Part shown: positions 1-8,988 of the stretch, piece after piece
How the letters are laid out: the number at the start of each line of letters is the position of its first letter
Position numbering within the stretch: position 1 is the first letter of the stretch
Assembly (NCBI RefSeq): GCF_029853695.1
Contig: NZ_CP122537.1
Coordinates: forward strand, 1,426,001 to 1,490,000
From: Jannaschia sp. GRR-S6-38
Lineage (GTDB): Bacteria; Pseudomonadota; Alphaproteobacteria; Rhodobacterales; Rhodobacteraceae
DNA: 64,000 nucleotides
Direction: 5' to 3'
Translations under genes and position numbers: made by a program
Notes under the pieces: generated by a model
Told to the model about the DNA's origin: nothing
The model's database searches: none
The model's input: the letters and a program-made list of their open reading frames with translations, nothing else

Positions 1-2
1 CG

Positions 3-1046
<1,044 letters not shown>

Positions 1047-1050
1047 ATTG

Positions 1051-2622
1051 ATGTCCATCGAAGTGAAGGTGCCCACGCTGGGCGAATCCGTGACCGAGGC
1101 GACGGTCGCCACCTGGTTCAAGCAGCCGGGCGACGCGGTCGCGGCCGACGAGATGCTCTGCGAGCTGGAGACCGACAAGGTCACCGTCGAGGTGCCCGCC
1201 CCCGCCGCCGGCACGCTGGGCGAGATCGTCGCCGGCGAGGGCGAGACGGTGGGCGTCGACGCGCTGCTCGCAACCATCTCCGAGGGCGCGGGCGCGGCGC
1301 CCAAGCCCGATGGCAAATCCGAGGCCAAGCCCGACGGCAAGGCCGCCGAGGGGAAATCCGAACCCGCCGCCGCGGCGCCGGCCGCCGCCCCCGCCTCCGG
1401 CGGCGACAGCATCGACGTGATGGTCCCCGCGCTGGGCGAATCCGTGACCGAGGCCACCGTCGCCACCTGGTTCAAGCAGCCCGGCGACGCCGTCGCGGCC
1501 GACGAGATGCTCTGCGAGCTGGAGACCGACAAAGTCTCCGTCGAGGTGCCCGCCCCCGCCGCCGGCACGCTCTCCGAAATCCTCGCGCAAGAGGGCGAGA
1601 CCGTCGCCGCGGGCGGCAAGCTCGCCGTGATCGCCGCGGGCGAGGGCGCCGCCCCCGCGCCCCAGGCCGAGGCCGAGGCGCCGAAAGCCGAGGCCGCCTC
1701 CGCCCCCGCCACCAAGCGCGGCGCCGATGTCGAGGACGCGCCCTCGGCCAAGAAGCTGATGGCCGAGAAGGGGCTCGACCCCGCCGCGGTGCAGGGCTCC
1801 GGCCGCGATGGCCGGGTGATGAAGGAAGACGTGATGAAGGCCGCCAGCGCGGCCCGGGCCCCCGCCGCCGAGGCGCCTGCCCCGGCGCAGGCCCCGCGCG
1901 CGCCGACCCCCGCCGACGATGCCGGGCGCGAGGAGCGGGTCAAGATGACCCGCCTGCGCCAGACCATCGCCCGCCGCCTGAAGGACGCCCAGAACACCGC
2001 CGCGATGCTGACCACCTATAACGAGGTGGACATGGGCGCGGTCATGGACCTGCGCTCCGAATACAAGGACCTCTTCGAGAAGAAGCACGGCGTCCGCCTG
2101 GGCTTCATGTCCTTCTTCACCAAGGCCTGCTGCCACGCCCTGAAGGAGGTGCCCGAGGTCAACGCCGAGATCGACGGCACCGAGATCGTCTACAAGAACT
2201 ACGTCCACATGGGCATCGCCACCGGCACGCCCACGGGCCTCGTCGTGCCGGTGATCCGCGACGCCGACTCGATGTCGTTCGCGGCCATCGAGAAGGCCAT
2301 CGCCAAAAAGGGGCGCGCCGCGCGCGACGGCAAACTGACGATGGCCGACATGCAGGGCGGCACCTTCACGATCTCGAATGGCGGCGTCTACGGCTCGCTG
2401 ATGAGCTCGCCCATCCTTAACCCGCCGCAATCGGGCATCCTCGGCATGCACAAGATCCAGGAGCGCCCGATGGTCGTCGGCGGCGAGATCGTCGCCCGCC
2501 CGATGATGTATCTCGCGCTGAGCTACGACCACCGGATCGTGGACGGCAAAGGCGCGGTGACGTTCCTGGTGCGCGTGAAGGAAGCCCTGGAGGACCCGCG
2601 GCGGCTGCTGATGGATTTGTAG
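1051..2622 (+). CDS. sucB: 2-oxoglutarate dehydrogenase E2 (dihydrolipoyl succinyltransferase) with two lipoyl domains
   Basis: E2 core of the 2-oxoglutarate dehydrogenase complex, transferring succinyl from E1 to CoA. At 523 residues it is longer than the roughly 400-residue single-lipoyl enzyme of E. coli because there are two lipoyl domains. Their lipoylated lysines lie in ETDKV at about K43 and K161. Ala/Pro-rich linkers lead to an E3/E1-binding domain (about 230-270, [12 protein letters not shown]) and the catalytic domain, whose C-terminal signature [12 protein letters not shown] carries the catalytic His and Asp. I start at the ATG at 1051; an in-frame TTG lies one codon upstream. The stop TAG directly abuts the next ATG. 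Confidence 0.97.
   Translation: MSIEVKVPTLGESVTEATVATWFKQPGDAVAADEMLCELETDKVTVEVPAPAAGTLGEIVAGEGETVGVDALLATISEGAGAAPKPDGKSEAKPDGKAAEGKSEPAAAAPAAAPASGGDSIDVMVPALGESVTEATVATWFKQPGDAVAADEMLCELETDKVSVEVPAPAAGTLSEILAQEGETVAAGGKLAVIAAGEGAAPAPQAEAEAPKAEAASAPATKRGADVEDAPSAKKLMAEKGLDPAAVQGSGRDGRVMKEDVMKAASAARAPAAEAPAPAQAPRAPTPADDAGREERVKMTRLRQTIARRLKDAQNTAAMLTTYNEVDMGAVMDLRSEYKDLFEKKHGVRLGFMSFFTKACCHALKEVPEVNAEIDGTEIVYKNYVHMGIATGTPTGLVVPVIRDADSMSFAAIEKAIAKKGRAARDGKLTMADMQGGTFTISNGGVYGSLMSSPILNPPQSGILGMHKIQERPMVVGGEIVARPMMYLALSYDHRIVDGKGAVTFLVRVKEALEDPRRLLMDL
1077..1217 (+). repeat. Direct repeat copy 1 (first lipoyl domain of sucB)
   Basis: A 141-nt stretch encoding most of the first lipoyl domain. 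By eye it differs at only six positions from the stretch at 1431-1571, including at third-codon positions. The copies are 354 nt apart, so the frame is kept. Confidence 0.9.
1431..1571 (+). repeat. Direct repeat copy 2 (second lipoyl domain of sucB)
   Basis: Second copy of the 141-nt repeat, covering the core of the second lipoyl domain. Near-identity at synonymous sites points to recent duplication or ongoing gene conversion rather than protein-level constraint alone. Confidence 0.9.
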
Positions 2623-3252
2623 ATGACAGCAACGCCATTTTCACTTGCAGGAACCTGGACCAGTTCGCTGAATCGTCTGACGGTCGGCGGGCTCGGTCTT
2701 TATCTCTTGCACTTCACTGACGTAGCGTCATTTCTGCCTTTCGGCGAAGATTTTTCCTCCGAGAACTGGGCCACTGGGGAAAATATCGTTGCGCTTCTTG
2801 GTTTTGCTTTTCTGGCAGTCTTTCTGGGTTCTTTAATCGTTCCAATAGGACGCAGACTTCTGGCGATTGATGTCTTCAACGAGAGGTCCGTCGCCCAACG
2901 AGCCTATCGGCTGGGTCGCTTGAAGAATGAGCATCTTTCTGATCTCTATCGTTCCGCAAACGCTCTGGCTGATGTCGTGGGTGCGGTATTTGGATTGACC
3001 TTATTCTTTCTCGTCGTATTGATCCTGATTTCGGTCGCTAACGTGATTGACCCTGGCACCCCTGCCGAACAGGAAAAAAATATGACCCTCTTTGAGGGAT
3101 TAGCCTGGCCTAACGCACTTCCAGGCGCAATCGGAGGGATCGCAGGGTTCTGGATGAGAAGTGCATCTGCTGATACGCTTCGAGAAATTGACAAGATCTT
3201 GGACGAGACGGAAGAGTTGGCCGCGCGCAGTCAAGATCGCACCACCCCATGA
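2623..3252 (+). CDS. Membrane protein of unknown function, foreign composition, inside the suc operon
   Basis: A 209-residue protein I do not recognise. Hydrophobic segments lie at about 18-36 (weak), 55-75 (IVALLGFAFLAVFLGSLIV), 117-140 (VVGAVFGLTLFFLVVLILISVANVI) and around 165-180, so it is probably an inner-membrane protein with three or four helices. A cytoplasmic-looking charged stretch lies between helices, and the tail (REIDKILDETEELAAR) is helical. Base composition is visibly poorer in G+C than sucB or lpdA, with many codons ending in A or T, which suggests transfer. Yet the fit is exact: its ATG follows the sucB stop with no gap, and its TGA overlaps the next ATG (ATGA). It therefore relies on suc operon transcription and translational coupling. 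Confidence 0.8.
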   Translation: MTATPFSLAGTWTSSLNRLTVGGLGLYLLHFTDVASFLPFGEDFSSENWATGENIVALLGFAFLAVFLGSLIVPIGRRLLAIDVFNERSVAQRAYRLGRLKNEHLSDLYRSANALADVVGAVFGLTLFFLVVLILISVANVIDPGTPAEQEKNMTLFEGLAWPNALPGAIGGIAGFWMRSASADTLREIDKILDETEELAARSQDRTTP

Positions 3253-3425
3253 CCCCCACCACCCGCGCCCTCGCCTTCTGGCTCCTCCGCATCGGCATCG
3301 CCGCGCTGCTCGTCGTCGCGCTCGTGGCCTATCGCGGGCCGGACCCCGTGCTCTGGTGGCTCTGGGCGGGCTATGCCGTCCTGTCCTTCGGCGTCACGCT
3401 CGTCCTCATCCGCCGCGGCAAGTAG
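3249..3425 (+). CDS. Small two-helix membrane protein
   Basis: A 58-codon gene starting ATG in a 4-nt ATGA overlap with the preceding gene and ending TAG four bases before the MAPEG gene. The product begins MTPTTRALAFWLLRIG and has two hydrophobic stretches (about 9-26 and 35-53) ending in RRGK, as in a two-pass inner-membrane protein with its C-terminus inside. Composition matches the host G+C, unlike the gene before it. The overlap, the position in the operon and the clean membrane topology support it as real. Function is unknown. Confidence 0.65.
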   Translation: MTPTTRALAFWLLRIGIAALLVVALVAYRGPDPVLWWLWAGYAVLSFGVTLVLIRRGK

Positions 3426-3429
3426 GCGC

Positions 3430-3825
3430 ATGACCCCGGAACTCACCGCCCTCGCCCTGGCCCTCCTGCTGCAAGCGCTGCAATTCGGGGCCTATTCCAT
3501 CCGCGCCAATCTCGACGTGGGCCCCGGCTACGCGATGTCGGCGCGCGACCGGGACCCCTCGCGCCCGCTCTCGGTGCTCGGCGGTCGGCTGCAGCGCGCG
3601 CTGAGCAACCATTTCGAGGGGCTCATCCTCTTCACCGCCGCCGTCGCGCTCGTCACCCTCTCGGGCCAGGCGACGCCGTTCACCGCCGCCATGGCCTGGA
3701 CCTATCTCGCCGCGCGCGTGCTCTATGTGCCGGCCTACGCGCTGGGCCTGCGCCCGTGGCGCAGCCTGATCTGGTTCGTGGGGTTCCTCGCCACGCTCCT
3801 TATGGTTATCTCCACCCTGATCTAA
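3430..3825 (+). CDS. MAPEG family membrane protein
   Basis: A 131-residue integral membrane protein of the MAPEG superfamily (membrane-associated proteins in eicosanoid and glutathione metabolism). Four hydrophobic segments are visible, with the family-like N-F-E segment ([13 protein letters not shown]) after helix 1 and an R-x-L-Y-x-P-A-Y segment ([17 protein letters not shown]). Length is normal. I chose the ATG at 3430, five bases after the previous stop; an upstream in-frame ATG at 3373 would add a Ser-rich segment made by reading the 58-codon gene out of frame. It sits between sucB and lpdA. Its substrate is unknown. Confidence 0.85.
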   Translation: MTPELTALALALLLQALQFGAYSIRANLDVGPGYAMSARDRDPSRPLSVLGGRLQRALSNHFEGLILFTAAVALVTLSGQATPFTAAMAWTYLAARVLYVPAYALGLRPWRSLIWFVGFLATLLMVISTLI

Positions 3826-3826
3826 T

Positions 3827-3873
3827 CTTCCTCCGGCCCGAGATACCTCGGGGTCCGGGGCGGAGCCCCGGCG
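3827..3873 (+). repeat. Dispersed intergenic repeat, copy A, with hairpin
   Basis: Begins CTTCCTCCGGCCCGAGATAC and ends in a perfect hairpin: 7-bp arms 3855-3861 and 3865-3871 around a GGA loop. It resembles the elements at 9968-10016 (same orientation) and 44491-44553 (opposite orientation). No T-run follows the hairpin, so it is not a simple terminator. Here it lies just upstream of lpdA. Confidence 0.7.
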
Positions 3874-3895
3874 ACCCGCAACGAAGGACGACCCC

Positions 3896-5290
3896 ATGGC
3901 CCAATACGACGTCATCATCATCGGCTCCGGCCCCGGCGGCTATGTCTGCGCCATCCGTTGCGCGCAGCTGGGCCTCAAGACCGCCGTGGTCGAGGGGCGC
4001 GAGACGCTGGGCGGCACCTGCCTGAACGTGGGCTGCATCCCGTCCAAGGCGCTCCTGCACGCCTCCCACCAGCTCCACGAGGCCGAGCACAACTTCGCCA
4101 AGATGGGCCTCAAGGGAAAGGCGCCCTCGGTCGATTGGAAGCAGATGCTGGCCTACAAGTCCGACACGATCGAGCAGAACACCAAGGGCATCGAGTTCCT
4201 CTTCAAGAAGAACAAGATCGACTGGCTGAAGGGCTGGGGTTCGATCCCCGAGGCCGGCAAGGTCCGCGTCGGCGACGACACGCATGACGCCAAGCACATC
4301 ATCATCGCCTCCGGCTCCGAAGCGGCCTCGGTCCCCGGCGCCGAGATCGAGGTGGACGAGAAGGTCGTCGTCACCTCCACCGGCGCGCTGGAGCTGGCGA
4401 GCATCCCCAAGAGCATGGTGGTCGTCGGCGGCGGCGTCATCGGGCTGGAGCTCGGCTCGGTTTATTCCCGCCTCGGCACCGAGGTGACCGTGATCGAGTA
4501 TCTCGACGCGATCACCCCCGGCCAGGACGCCGAGGTCGCCAAGACCTTCCAGCGCATCCTCGGCAAGCAGGGCCTGAAATTCGCCCTCGGCGCCGCCGTC
4601 TCGAAGGTCGAGGTCAAGGGCGGCAAGGCGCATGTCACCTACGCGCTGCGCAAGGATGACAGCCAGCACGAGATGAAGGCCGATGTCGTCCTGGTGGCAA
4701 CCGGCCGCAAGCCCTTCACCGAGGGGCTCGGCCTCGACAAGCTGGGCGTGAAGCTAACCAAGCGAGGCCAGGTCGCCGTCGATGACGACTTCCGCACCAA
4801 TATCGACGGCCTCTACGCCATCGGCGACGTGATCGAGGGGCCGATGCTGGCCCACAAGGCCGAGGACGAGGGCATGGCCTTGGCCGAAATCCTGGCGGGC
4901 CAGGCGGGCCACGTGAATTACGAGGTCATCCCCGGCGTGATCTATACCCACCCGGAGGTGGCCTCGGTCGGGCTGACCGAGGAGCAACTCAAGGCGGAGG
5001 CGCGCGCCTACAAGGTCGGCAAGTTTTCGTTCATGGGCAATGGCCGCGCCAAGGCCAATTTCGCCGCCGACGGCTTCGTGAAGATCCTCGCCGACAAGGC
5101 GACCGACCGCATCCTGGGCTGTCACGTGATCGGCCCGATGGCCGGCGATCTGATCCACGAGGTCTGCGTCGCGATGGAATTCGGCGCCGCGGCCGAGGAT
5201 CTGGCGCGGACCTGCCACGCCCACCCGACCTATTCGGAGGCGATGCGCGAAGCGGCGCTCGCCTGCGGCGACGGCCCGATCCACGCCTGA
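3896..5290 (+). CDS. lpdA: Dihydrolipoyl dehydrogenase (E3)
   Basis: Flavoprotein that reoxidises dihydrolipoyl groups of the 2-oxoacid dehydrogenases using NAD+. 464 residues, the normal length. The FAD-binding GSGPGGY motif is near residue 10. The redox-active disulfide lies in [16 protein letters not shown] (about 41-56). The NAD-binding [12 protein letters not shown] is in the middle, and the second FAD motif is [12 protein letters not shown]. The C-terminal interface domain carries the catalytic [10 protein letters not shown]. It closes the suc operon as its E3, although such enzymes can also serve pyruvate dehydrogenase. Confidence 0.97.
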   Translation: MAQYDVIIIGSGPGGYVCAIRCAQLGLKTAVVEGRETLGGTCLNVGCIPSKALLHASHQLHEAEHNFAKMGLKGKAPSVDWKQMLAYKSDTIEQNTKGIEFLFKKNKIDWLKGWGSIPEAGKVRVGDDTHDAKHIIIASGSEAASVPGAEIEVDEKVVVTSTGALELASIPKSMVVVGGGVIGLELGSVYSRLGTEVTVIEYLDAITPGQDAEVAKTFQRILGKQGLKFALGAAVSKVEVKGGKAHVTYALRKDDSQHEMKADVVLVATGRKPFTEGLGLDKLGVKLTKRGQVAVDDDFRTNIDGLYAIGDVIEGPMLAHKAEDEGMALAEILAGQAGHVNYEVIPGVIYTHPEVASVGLTEEQLKAEARAYKVGKFSFMGNGRAKANFAADGFVKILADKATDRILGCHVIGPMAGDLIHEVCVAMEFGAAAEDLARTCHAHPTYSEAMREAALACGDGPIHA

Positions 5291-5687
5291 GACCGGCGGG
5301 CGGGCCCGCGCCGCCATCCAGCAGGCTCAGCGATTCCCCGACCGGGCGCGCATCGGCCCCGCCCGGGACCCGGCGCGCGCCCGCCCGGCGGGGCGCCGCG
5401 CAAGGATCCGCCGAGGCGCGCGCCGCTGTCCTGCGCCAGGATCCGCCGATGGCCGCCATGATCCCGCCACAATGCGGCACGGCCCGACTCTCGCGAAATC
5501 CGCGAACAATCGCCCGTCCGGGGGTGCAACCCGGCGTTGCTGCGCGACACTGCCACGGAAGCGCCACGTTCCCCCGCGGCGTGTAGGCGAAACACCGCTA
5601 ATTTGACACGAAGCGCACCAAGTCGCTCCAACTCCCGCCCCTTTCCTCCGGCACTAGGACGCCAACCGTAGCGAAACGAGTGCCCCC
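5291..5687. other. Intergenic region, no gene seen
   Basis: About 400 bp between lpdA and the TerB-like gene. The first 240 bp are extremely G+C-rich with no convincing coding frame. The last 90 bp are less G+C-rich and contain a TTGACA at 5603-5608 that could be a -35 element for the downstream gene, but I see no good -10 at the usual distance. No T-run terminator follows lpdA. Confidence 0.5.
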
Positions 5688-6311
5688 GTGATCCGACCGC
5701 CCCGCCCCCTCGCCCAAGCCGCCGCCTTCTTCGCGCTGCTTGCAGGCCCCGCCCGCGCCGGCGACCTGATGGATCGGGGGGAATTGCACCTGTTTCCGGG
5801 GCCGATCCAGTCCTGGCTGGAAACCGTCCGGGTCCTGCCGTGGTCGATTGGCTGCGTCTCGATCATCGCGCTGATCCTGACCGTCGCGCGCCGGCTGCGG
5901 CTTCGCCGCCGCGACATGCGCCGGACCGTGCTGGGGCTCAGCAACGGCCCCCGCTTCCGCGCGGTCGACGCCATGTGTCACGCCGTCTGGAAGGGCCGCG
6001 GGATCCATCCGAAACGCCTGAAACGCGCGCTCGAGATCGCGCGGTCGCTGACCGACATGGATTTCACCGAAGACCACCTGCGCGAGGCGGCGCAGCGCGC
6101 CGACCGCATCATCATCCCGATCAATTTCCGCTGGATGCGCAAGGGGCTGACCCAGGGCGAGAAGATGGTGGTCTTCAACGCCGCGCTCTCCGTGCTCCTG
6201 GCCGAGGCGCCGCTCTCGCCCTCGGACCGGGCCTTCCTGATGGTGCTGGCCCGCGGCCTGGGTCTCAAGCGCGACCAGCTGCGCGGCCTCAGCGCGCTGC
6301 TTCCCGCCTGA
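5688..6311 (+). CDS. Membrane-anchored TerB-like domain protein
   Basis: A 207-residue protein starting GTG. The N-terminus is a signal peptide or first membrane segment (about 8-25, ending ARAG). A clear transmembrane helix follows near 48-66 (WSIGCVSIIALILTVA) with a basic RRLRLRRRD stop-transfer. The remainder is a soluble helical domain. Its last 50 residues (KMVVFNAALSVLLAEAPLSPSDRAFLMVLARGLGL) resemble the TerB/DnaJ-adjacent fold, in which acidic residues and a late helical pair are typical. No enzymatic motif is seen. It appears to be a single-gene unit, convergent with the GntR regulator three bases away. Function unknown. Confidence 0.75.
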   Translation: MIRPPRPLAQAAAFFALLAGPARAGDLMDRGELHLFPGPIQSWLETVRVLPWSIGCVSIIALILTVARRLRLRRRDMRRTVLGLSNGPRFRAVDAMCHAVWKGRGIHPKRLKRALEIARSLTDMDFTEDHLREAAQRADRIIIPINFRWMRKGLTQGEKMVVFNAALSVLLAEAPLSPSDRAFLMVLARGLGLKRDQLRGLSALLPA

Positions 6312-6314
6312 CCC

Positions 6315-6962
6315 TCAGCCCGCCAGCAGCCGCAGTCCCTGGGTGACATCGGCGCGCACCGCGAGCCGCAGGCCCGGCTCGTCCCCCGCGCGCAGAGCGG
6401 CGACGATCAGGCGGTGGTTTTTCGGCAGCTCGGTCCGGTTCAGCCGCCCGTAGAGCGCGCGCATCGTCGGCCCCATCTGCAGCCAGACCGTCTCGGCCAT
6501 CGCCAGCATCGCCGGAGCCTGCGCCCGCAGGTAGAGCGTGCGGTGGAATTCCAGGTTGGTGCGGATGTAGCCCGAGGCGTCGTGCTTGGCGATCTGCTCG
6601 GCGATGGCGGTGTTGATCGCCTCCATCCGGTCGATCAGCGCCGGATGCGCCCGCGGCAGGGCGCGCACGGCCAGCTCGGGCTCGAGCAGCGAGCGCAGCG
6701 CCGCAAGCTCCTCGATCCGGTCGTTCGACAGCGCCGGCGTCGCGATCCGTCCCGAAGCCGACAGCGCGAGCGCCCCCTCCGCCACCAGCCGGCGCAGCGC
6801 CTCGCGCACGGGCGTCATCGACAGCCCGTAATCGCGCCCGATCCCGCGCAGCGTCAGCGCGACGCCGGGCGCCAGCTCGCCATGCATGATCCGGGCGCGC
6901 AGCGAACGGTAGAGCCGGTCATGCGCGGCGCCGGCGCCTTCGGGAAGGGGGTTGAGAAGCAT
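6315..6962 (-). CDS. GntR family transcriptional regulator (FCD subfamily)
   Basis: A 215-residue DNA-binding regulator. The N-terminal winged helix (about 12-75) has the GntR pattern: LYRSLRARIMHGELAPG, then LSMTPVREALRRLVAEGAL. The C-terminal FCD helical domain (about 85-210) includes the metal/ligand-binding Asp/His region (NLEFHRTLYLRA) and KNHRLIVAALRAGD. Members sense organic acids or amino acids and usually regulate neighbouring catabolic genes. No obvious target operon adjoins it here, so the ligand cannot be guessed. It could act on the TRAP operon at 13013, but that is only a possibility. Confidence 0.9.
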   Translation of the reverse strand: MLLNPLPEGAGAAHDRLYRSLRARIMHGELAPGVALTLRGIGRDYGLSMTPVREALRRLVAEGALALSASGRIATPALSNDRIEELAALRSLLEPELAVRALPRAHPALIDRMEAINTAIAEQIAKHDASGYIRTNLEFHRTLYLRAQAPAMLAMAETVWLQMGPTMRALYGRLNRTELPKNHRLIVAALRAGDEPGLRLAVRADVTQGLRLLAG

Positions 6963-6999
6963 GGCCCCACTCTCCCCGCGCAGGCCCGCCCGTCAAGCG

Positions 7000-7695
7000 T
7001 CAGGAGAAATCGATCGCGTGCAGCCGCGCCCCCTCGGCGCGCAGCCAGTCGCGCTTGGGCCGCCAATCGGGCATCAGCGCCTCGACTTGGGCCCAGAACC
7101 GGGGCGAGTGGTCCATGTGCCGCAGATGCGCGACCTCGTGCGCCGCGACGTAATCCAGCACCTCGGGCGGCGCCATCACCAGCCGCCAGGAGAACATCAG
7201 GTCTCCCCGCGACGAGCAGGACCCCCAGCGCGACCGCGTGTCCCGCAGCGTCAGCTTTCCCGGCACCCGCCCCAGCGCCCCGGCATGGCGGTCCACCGCC
7301 TCGGCCAGATGCGTGCGCGCCAGCGCCGCCAGCAGCACCTTCACCCGCGGCCCCGCGCGCGCGTCGTCGGGCACCGCGATTGCCCCGTCGCGCAGCCGCG
7401 CCGACCGGCCCGATCCCGCCACCAGCGGCACCTCGCGCCCCCGCAGCGGCAGGTATCCGCCCACCGCCACCCGCAGCGGCGCGGGCACCGCGGCCACCTG
7501 CCGGGCGATCCAGCCCGCCTGGCTCTCCACGAAGTCGCGCGCCTCGGCCAGGTCCATGCGCGGCGGCAGGGTCAGCGTCACCCGCCCGTCCGACCGCCCC
7601 ACCCGCAGCGCCATGCGCCGCGCGCGCGACGACCGGCGCAGCCGCACCGCGATATGCGGGGCGCCCGGAACGGTCAGGCTGTCGGTTTCGCGCAT
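7000..7695 (-). CDS. YgjP-like metallopeptidase domain protein (DUF45/M48-type)
   Basis: A 231-residue protein with the WLM/DUF45 zinc-binding signature AAHEVAHLRHMDHSPRFW (about 178-195), where HExxH and a later His would bind the metal. N-terminal strands rich in Arg (RRSSRARRMALRVGRSDGRVTLTLPP) and the region RDTRSRWGSCSSRGDLMFSWRL are typical of the YgjP family. The family is annotated as a metal-dependent hydrolase; the substrate is not settled. The 38-bp gap to the GntR gene on the same strand allows cotranscription. Confidence 0.88.
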   Translation of the reverse strand: MRETDSLTVPGAPHIAVRLRRSSRARRMALRVGRSDGRVTLTLPPRMDLAEARDFVESQAGWIARQVAAVPAPLRVAVGGYLPLRGREVPLVAGSGRSARLRDGAIAVPDDARAGPRVKVLLAALARTHLAEAVDRHAGALGRVPGKLTLRDTRSRWGSCSSRGDLMFSWRLVMAPPEVLDYVAAHEVAHLRHMDHSPRFWAQVEALMPDWRPKRDWLRAEGARLHAIDFS

Positions 7696-7809
7696 CGCCC
7701 CTCCGGTTCGCGGGCGCGGAGCCGGGGGTTGCCACCCCCTGTCCGCTGTGGCATCGCACCCGGATTCCCCAGCCGGGAACGCTGTCTCGGATGATATGAA
7801 GGATGCGAC

Positions 7810-8157
7810 ATGCCCAAGGAAGAATGGGGCGTCAAGCGGGTCTGCCCGACGACCGGCAAGCGCTTCTATGACCTGAACCGCGATCCCATCGTCAGCCCTT
7901 ACACGGGCGAGGTCGTGAACGTCGAAACCGGCACCAAGACCCGCGTCCTGGTGGCCGACAAGGACGACGCCGACGCCAAGCCCGCGAAGGCCGACGAGGA
8001 TCTGCTGCTCGACGACGACGATGTGGATGTCGAAGTCGAGGATGACGATGACGACGACGCCGTCGAAGATGACGACGCCGTTCTCGACGACGATGACGAC
8101 GACACCGTCCCACTCGACACGCTGGCCGTGAACGACGACGGCGACGACGACGACTGA
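7810..8157 (+). CDS. TIGR02300 family acidic protein
   Basis: A 115-residue protein with a conserved N-terminus (MPKEEWGVKRVCPTTGKRFYD, then LNRDPIVSPYTGE) that defines the TIGR02300 family in alphaproteobacteria. The second half is an almost pure Asp/Glu low-complexity tail (VDVEVEDDDDDD and similar), encoded by repeated GAC/GAT codons. The tail makes it strongly acidic and probably disordered. The function of the family is unknown. A hairpin with a T-run immediately follows the stop. Confidence 0.9.
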   Translation: MPKEEWGVKRVCPTTGKRFYDLNRDPIVSPYTGEVVNVETGTKTRVLVADKDDADAKPAKADEDLLLDDDDVDVEVEDDDDDDAVEDDDAVLDDDDDDTVPLDTLAVNDDGDDDD

Positions 8158-8160
8158 CGA

Positions 8161-8182
8161 CCACCCGGCGCGGGCGGTTTTT
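8161..8182 (+). terminator. Rho-independent terminator after the TIGR02300 gene
   Basis: Arms 8161-8167 (CCACCCG) and 8171-8177 (CGGGCGG) pair with one mismatch around a GCG loop, followed by TTTTT at 8178-8182. It starts three bases after the stop codon. This is the clearest intrinsic terminator seen in the window. Confidence 0.6.
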
Positions 8183-8186
8183 CCGC

Positions 8187-8215
8187 TTGCGCCGTCTGCG
8201 GCCCTGTCCTAACAG
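8187..8215 (+). promoter_or_regulatory. Candidate promoter of tRNA-Ala
   Basis: TTGCGC (8187-8192), a 17-bp spacer and TAACAG (8210-8215) lie 12 bp before the mature tRNA start. The -35 is acceptable for an alphaproteobacterial housekeeping promoter and the -10 is weak. The preceding terminator implies that a separate promoter is needed. Confidence 0.35.
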
Positions 8216-8226
8216 GCAGGCCGATC

Positions 8227-8302
<76 letters not shown>

Positions 8303-8325
8303 TTTCCCTCACATCGCAGGTTGCC

Positions 8326-8988
8326 ATGCGCCCGTGGGTCGAACTCGCCCGTGCCGATGCCCCCGGCGGCGACACGCTGCGCCTGATGCGGCGCGAGGCG
8401 GAGTTCTCGATCCGGCTGGCGGGCGGCAACGAGCTGATGAATTCCCGCCTCGGCGGCTCGGAGGAGGCGCTGGCCCGCCTCGCCGTCGACGCCTGCGGCG
8501 CGCCCGCCCCGCGGGTGCTGATCGGCGGGCTCGGCATGGGCTTCACCCTGCGCGAGACGCTGGCCCGGACCGGCCCGGCTGCCCGCGTCACCGTGGCCGA
8601 GATCGTGCCCGCCCTGGCTGACTGGGCACGCGGACCGATGGCACCCGTCTTCGGCACCTGCCTCGACGACCCGCGGGTGACGCTCGACCTGCGCGACGTG
8701 GCCCGCCCGATCGCCGAAGGCGGCTGGGATGCGATCCTGCTCGATGTCGATAACGGCCCCGACGGGCTGACGCGTCCGGGCAACGACGCGCTCTATTCCG
8801 AGGCCGGGCTGCGCGCCGCCGCGGCGGCGCTCGCCCCCGGCGGCGTGCTGGCCGTCTGGTCGGCACATCCCGCCCCGGCCTTCACCCGCCGGCTCGCGGC
8901 CACGGGCTTCCGCGTTACGACCGAGACCGTCCGCGCCACTCGCGCCCGGCGCGGCCCCCGCCACACGATCTGGATCGCACAGACCTGA
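8326..8988 (+). CDS. Spermidine-synthase-like SAM-dependent methyltransferase-fold protein
   Basis: A 220-residue protein with the Rossmann fold of the SpeE/class I methyltransferase superfamily. Visible are the nucleotide-binding segment VLIGGLGMGFTLRETL, the acidic residue ending strand 2 (VTVAEIVPALADW), and ILLDVDNGPDGLTRPGND, which matches the catalytic-Asp region of spermidine synthases. The N-terminus MRPWVELARADAPGG followed by LMRREAEFSIRL is typical of a shorter SpeE-like family whose substrate is unknown. I start at the ATG at 8326 because any earlier start would run into the tRNA. Stand-alone gene after tRNA-Ala. Confidence 0.85.
   Translation: MRPWVELARADAPGGDTLRLMRREAEFSIRLAGGNELMNSRLGGSEEALARLAVDACGAPAPRVLIGGLGMGFTLRETLARTGPAARVTVAEIVPALADWARGPMAPVFGTCLDDPRVTLDLRDVARPIAEGGWDAILLDVDNGPDGLTRPGNDALYSEAGLRAAAAALAPGGVLAVWSAHPAPAFTRRLAATGFRVTTETVRATRARRGPRHTIWIAQT

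Noticed and set aside
5603..5608. TTGACA as promoter of the TerB-like gene
   Set aside because: No acceptable -10 element lies 16-18 bp downstream, so I do not annotate a promoter there.
8030..8157. Repetitive GAC/GAT stretch that looks like a microsatellite or repeat array
   Set aside because: It is in frame and encodes the Asp/Glu tail characteristic of TIGR02300 proteins, so it is coding low complexity.
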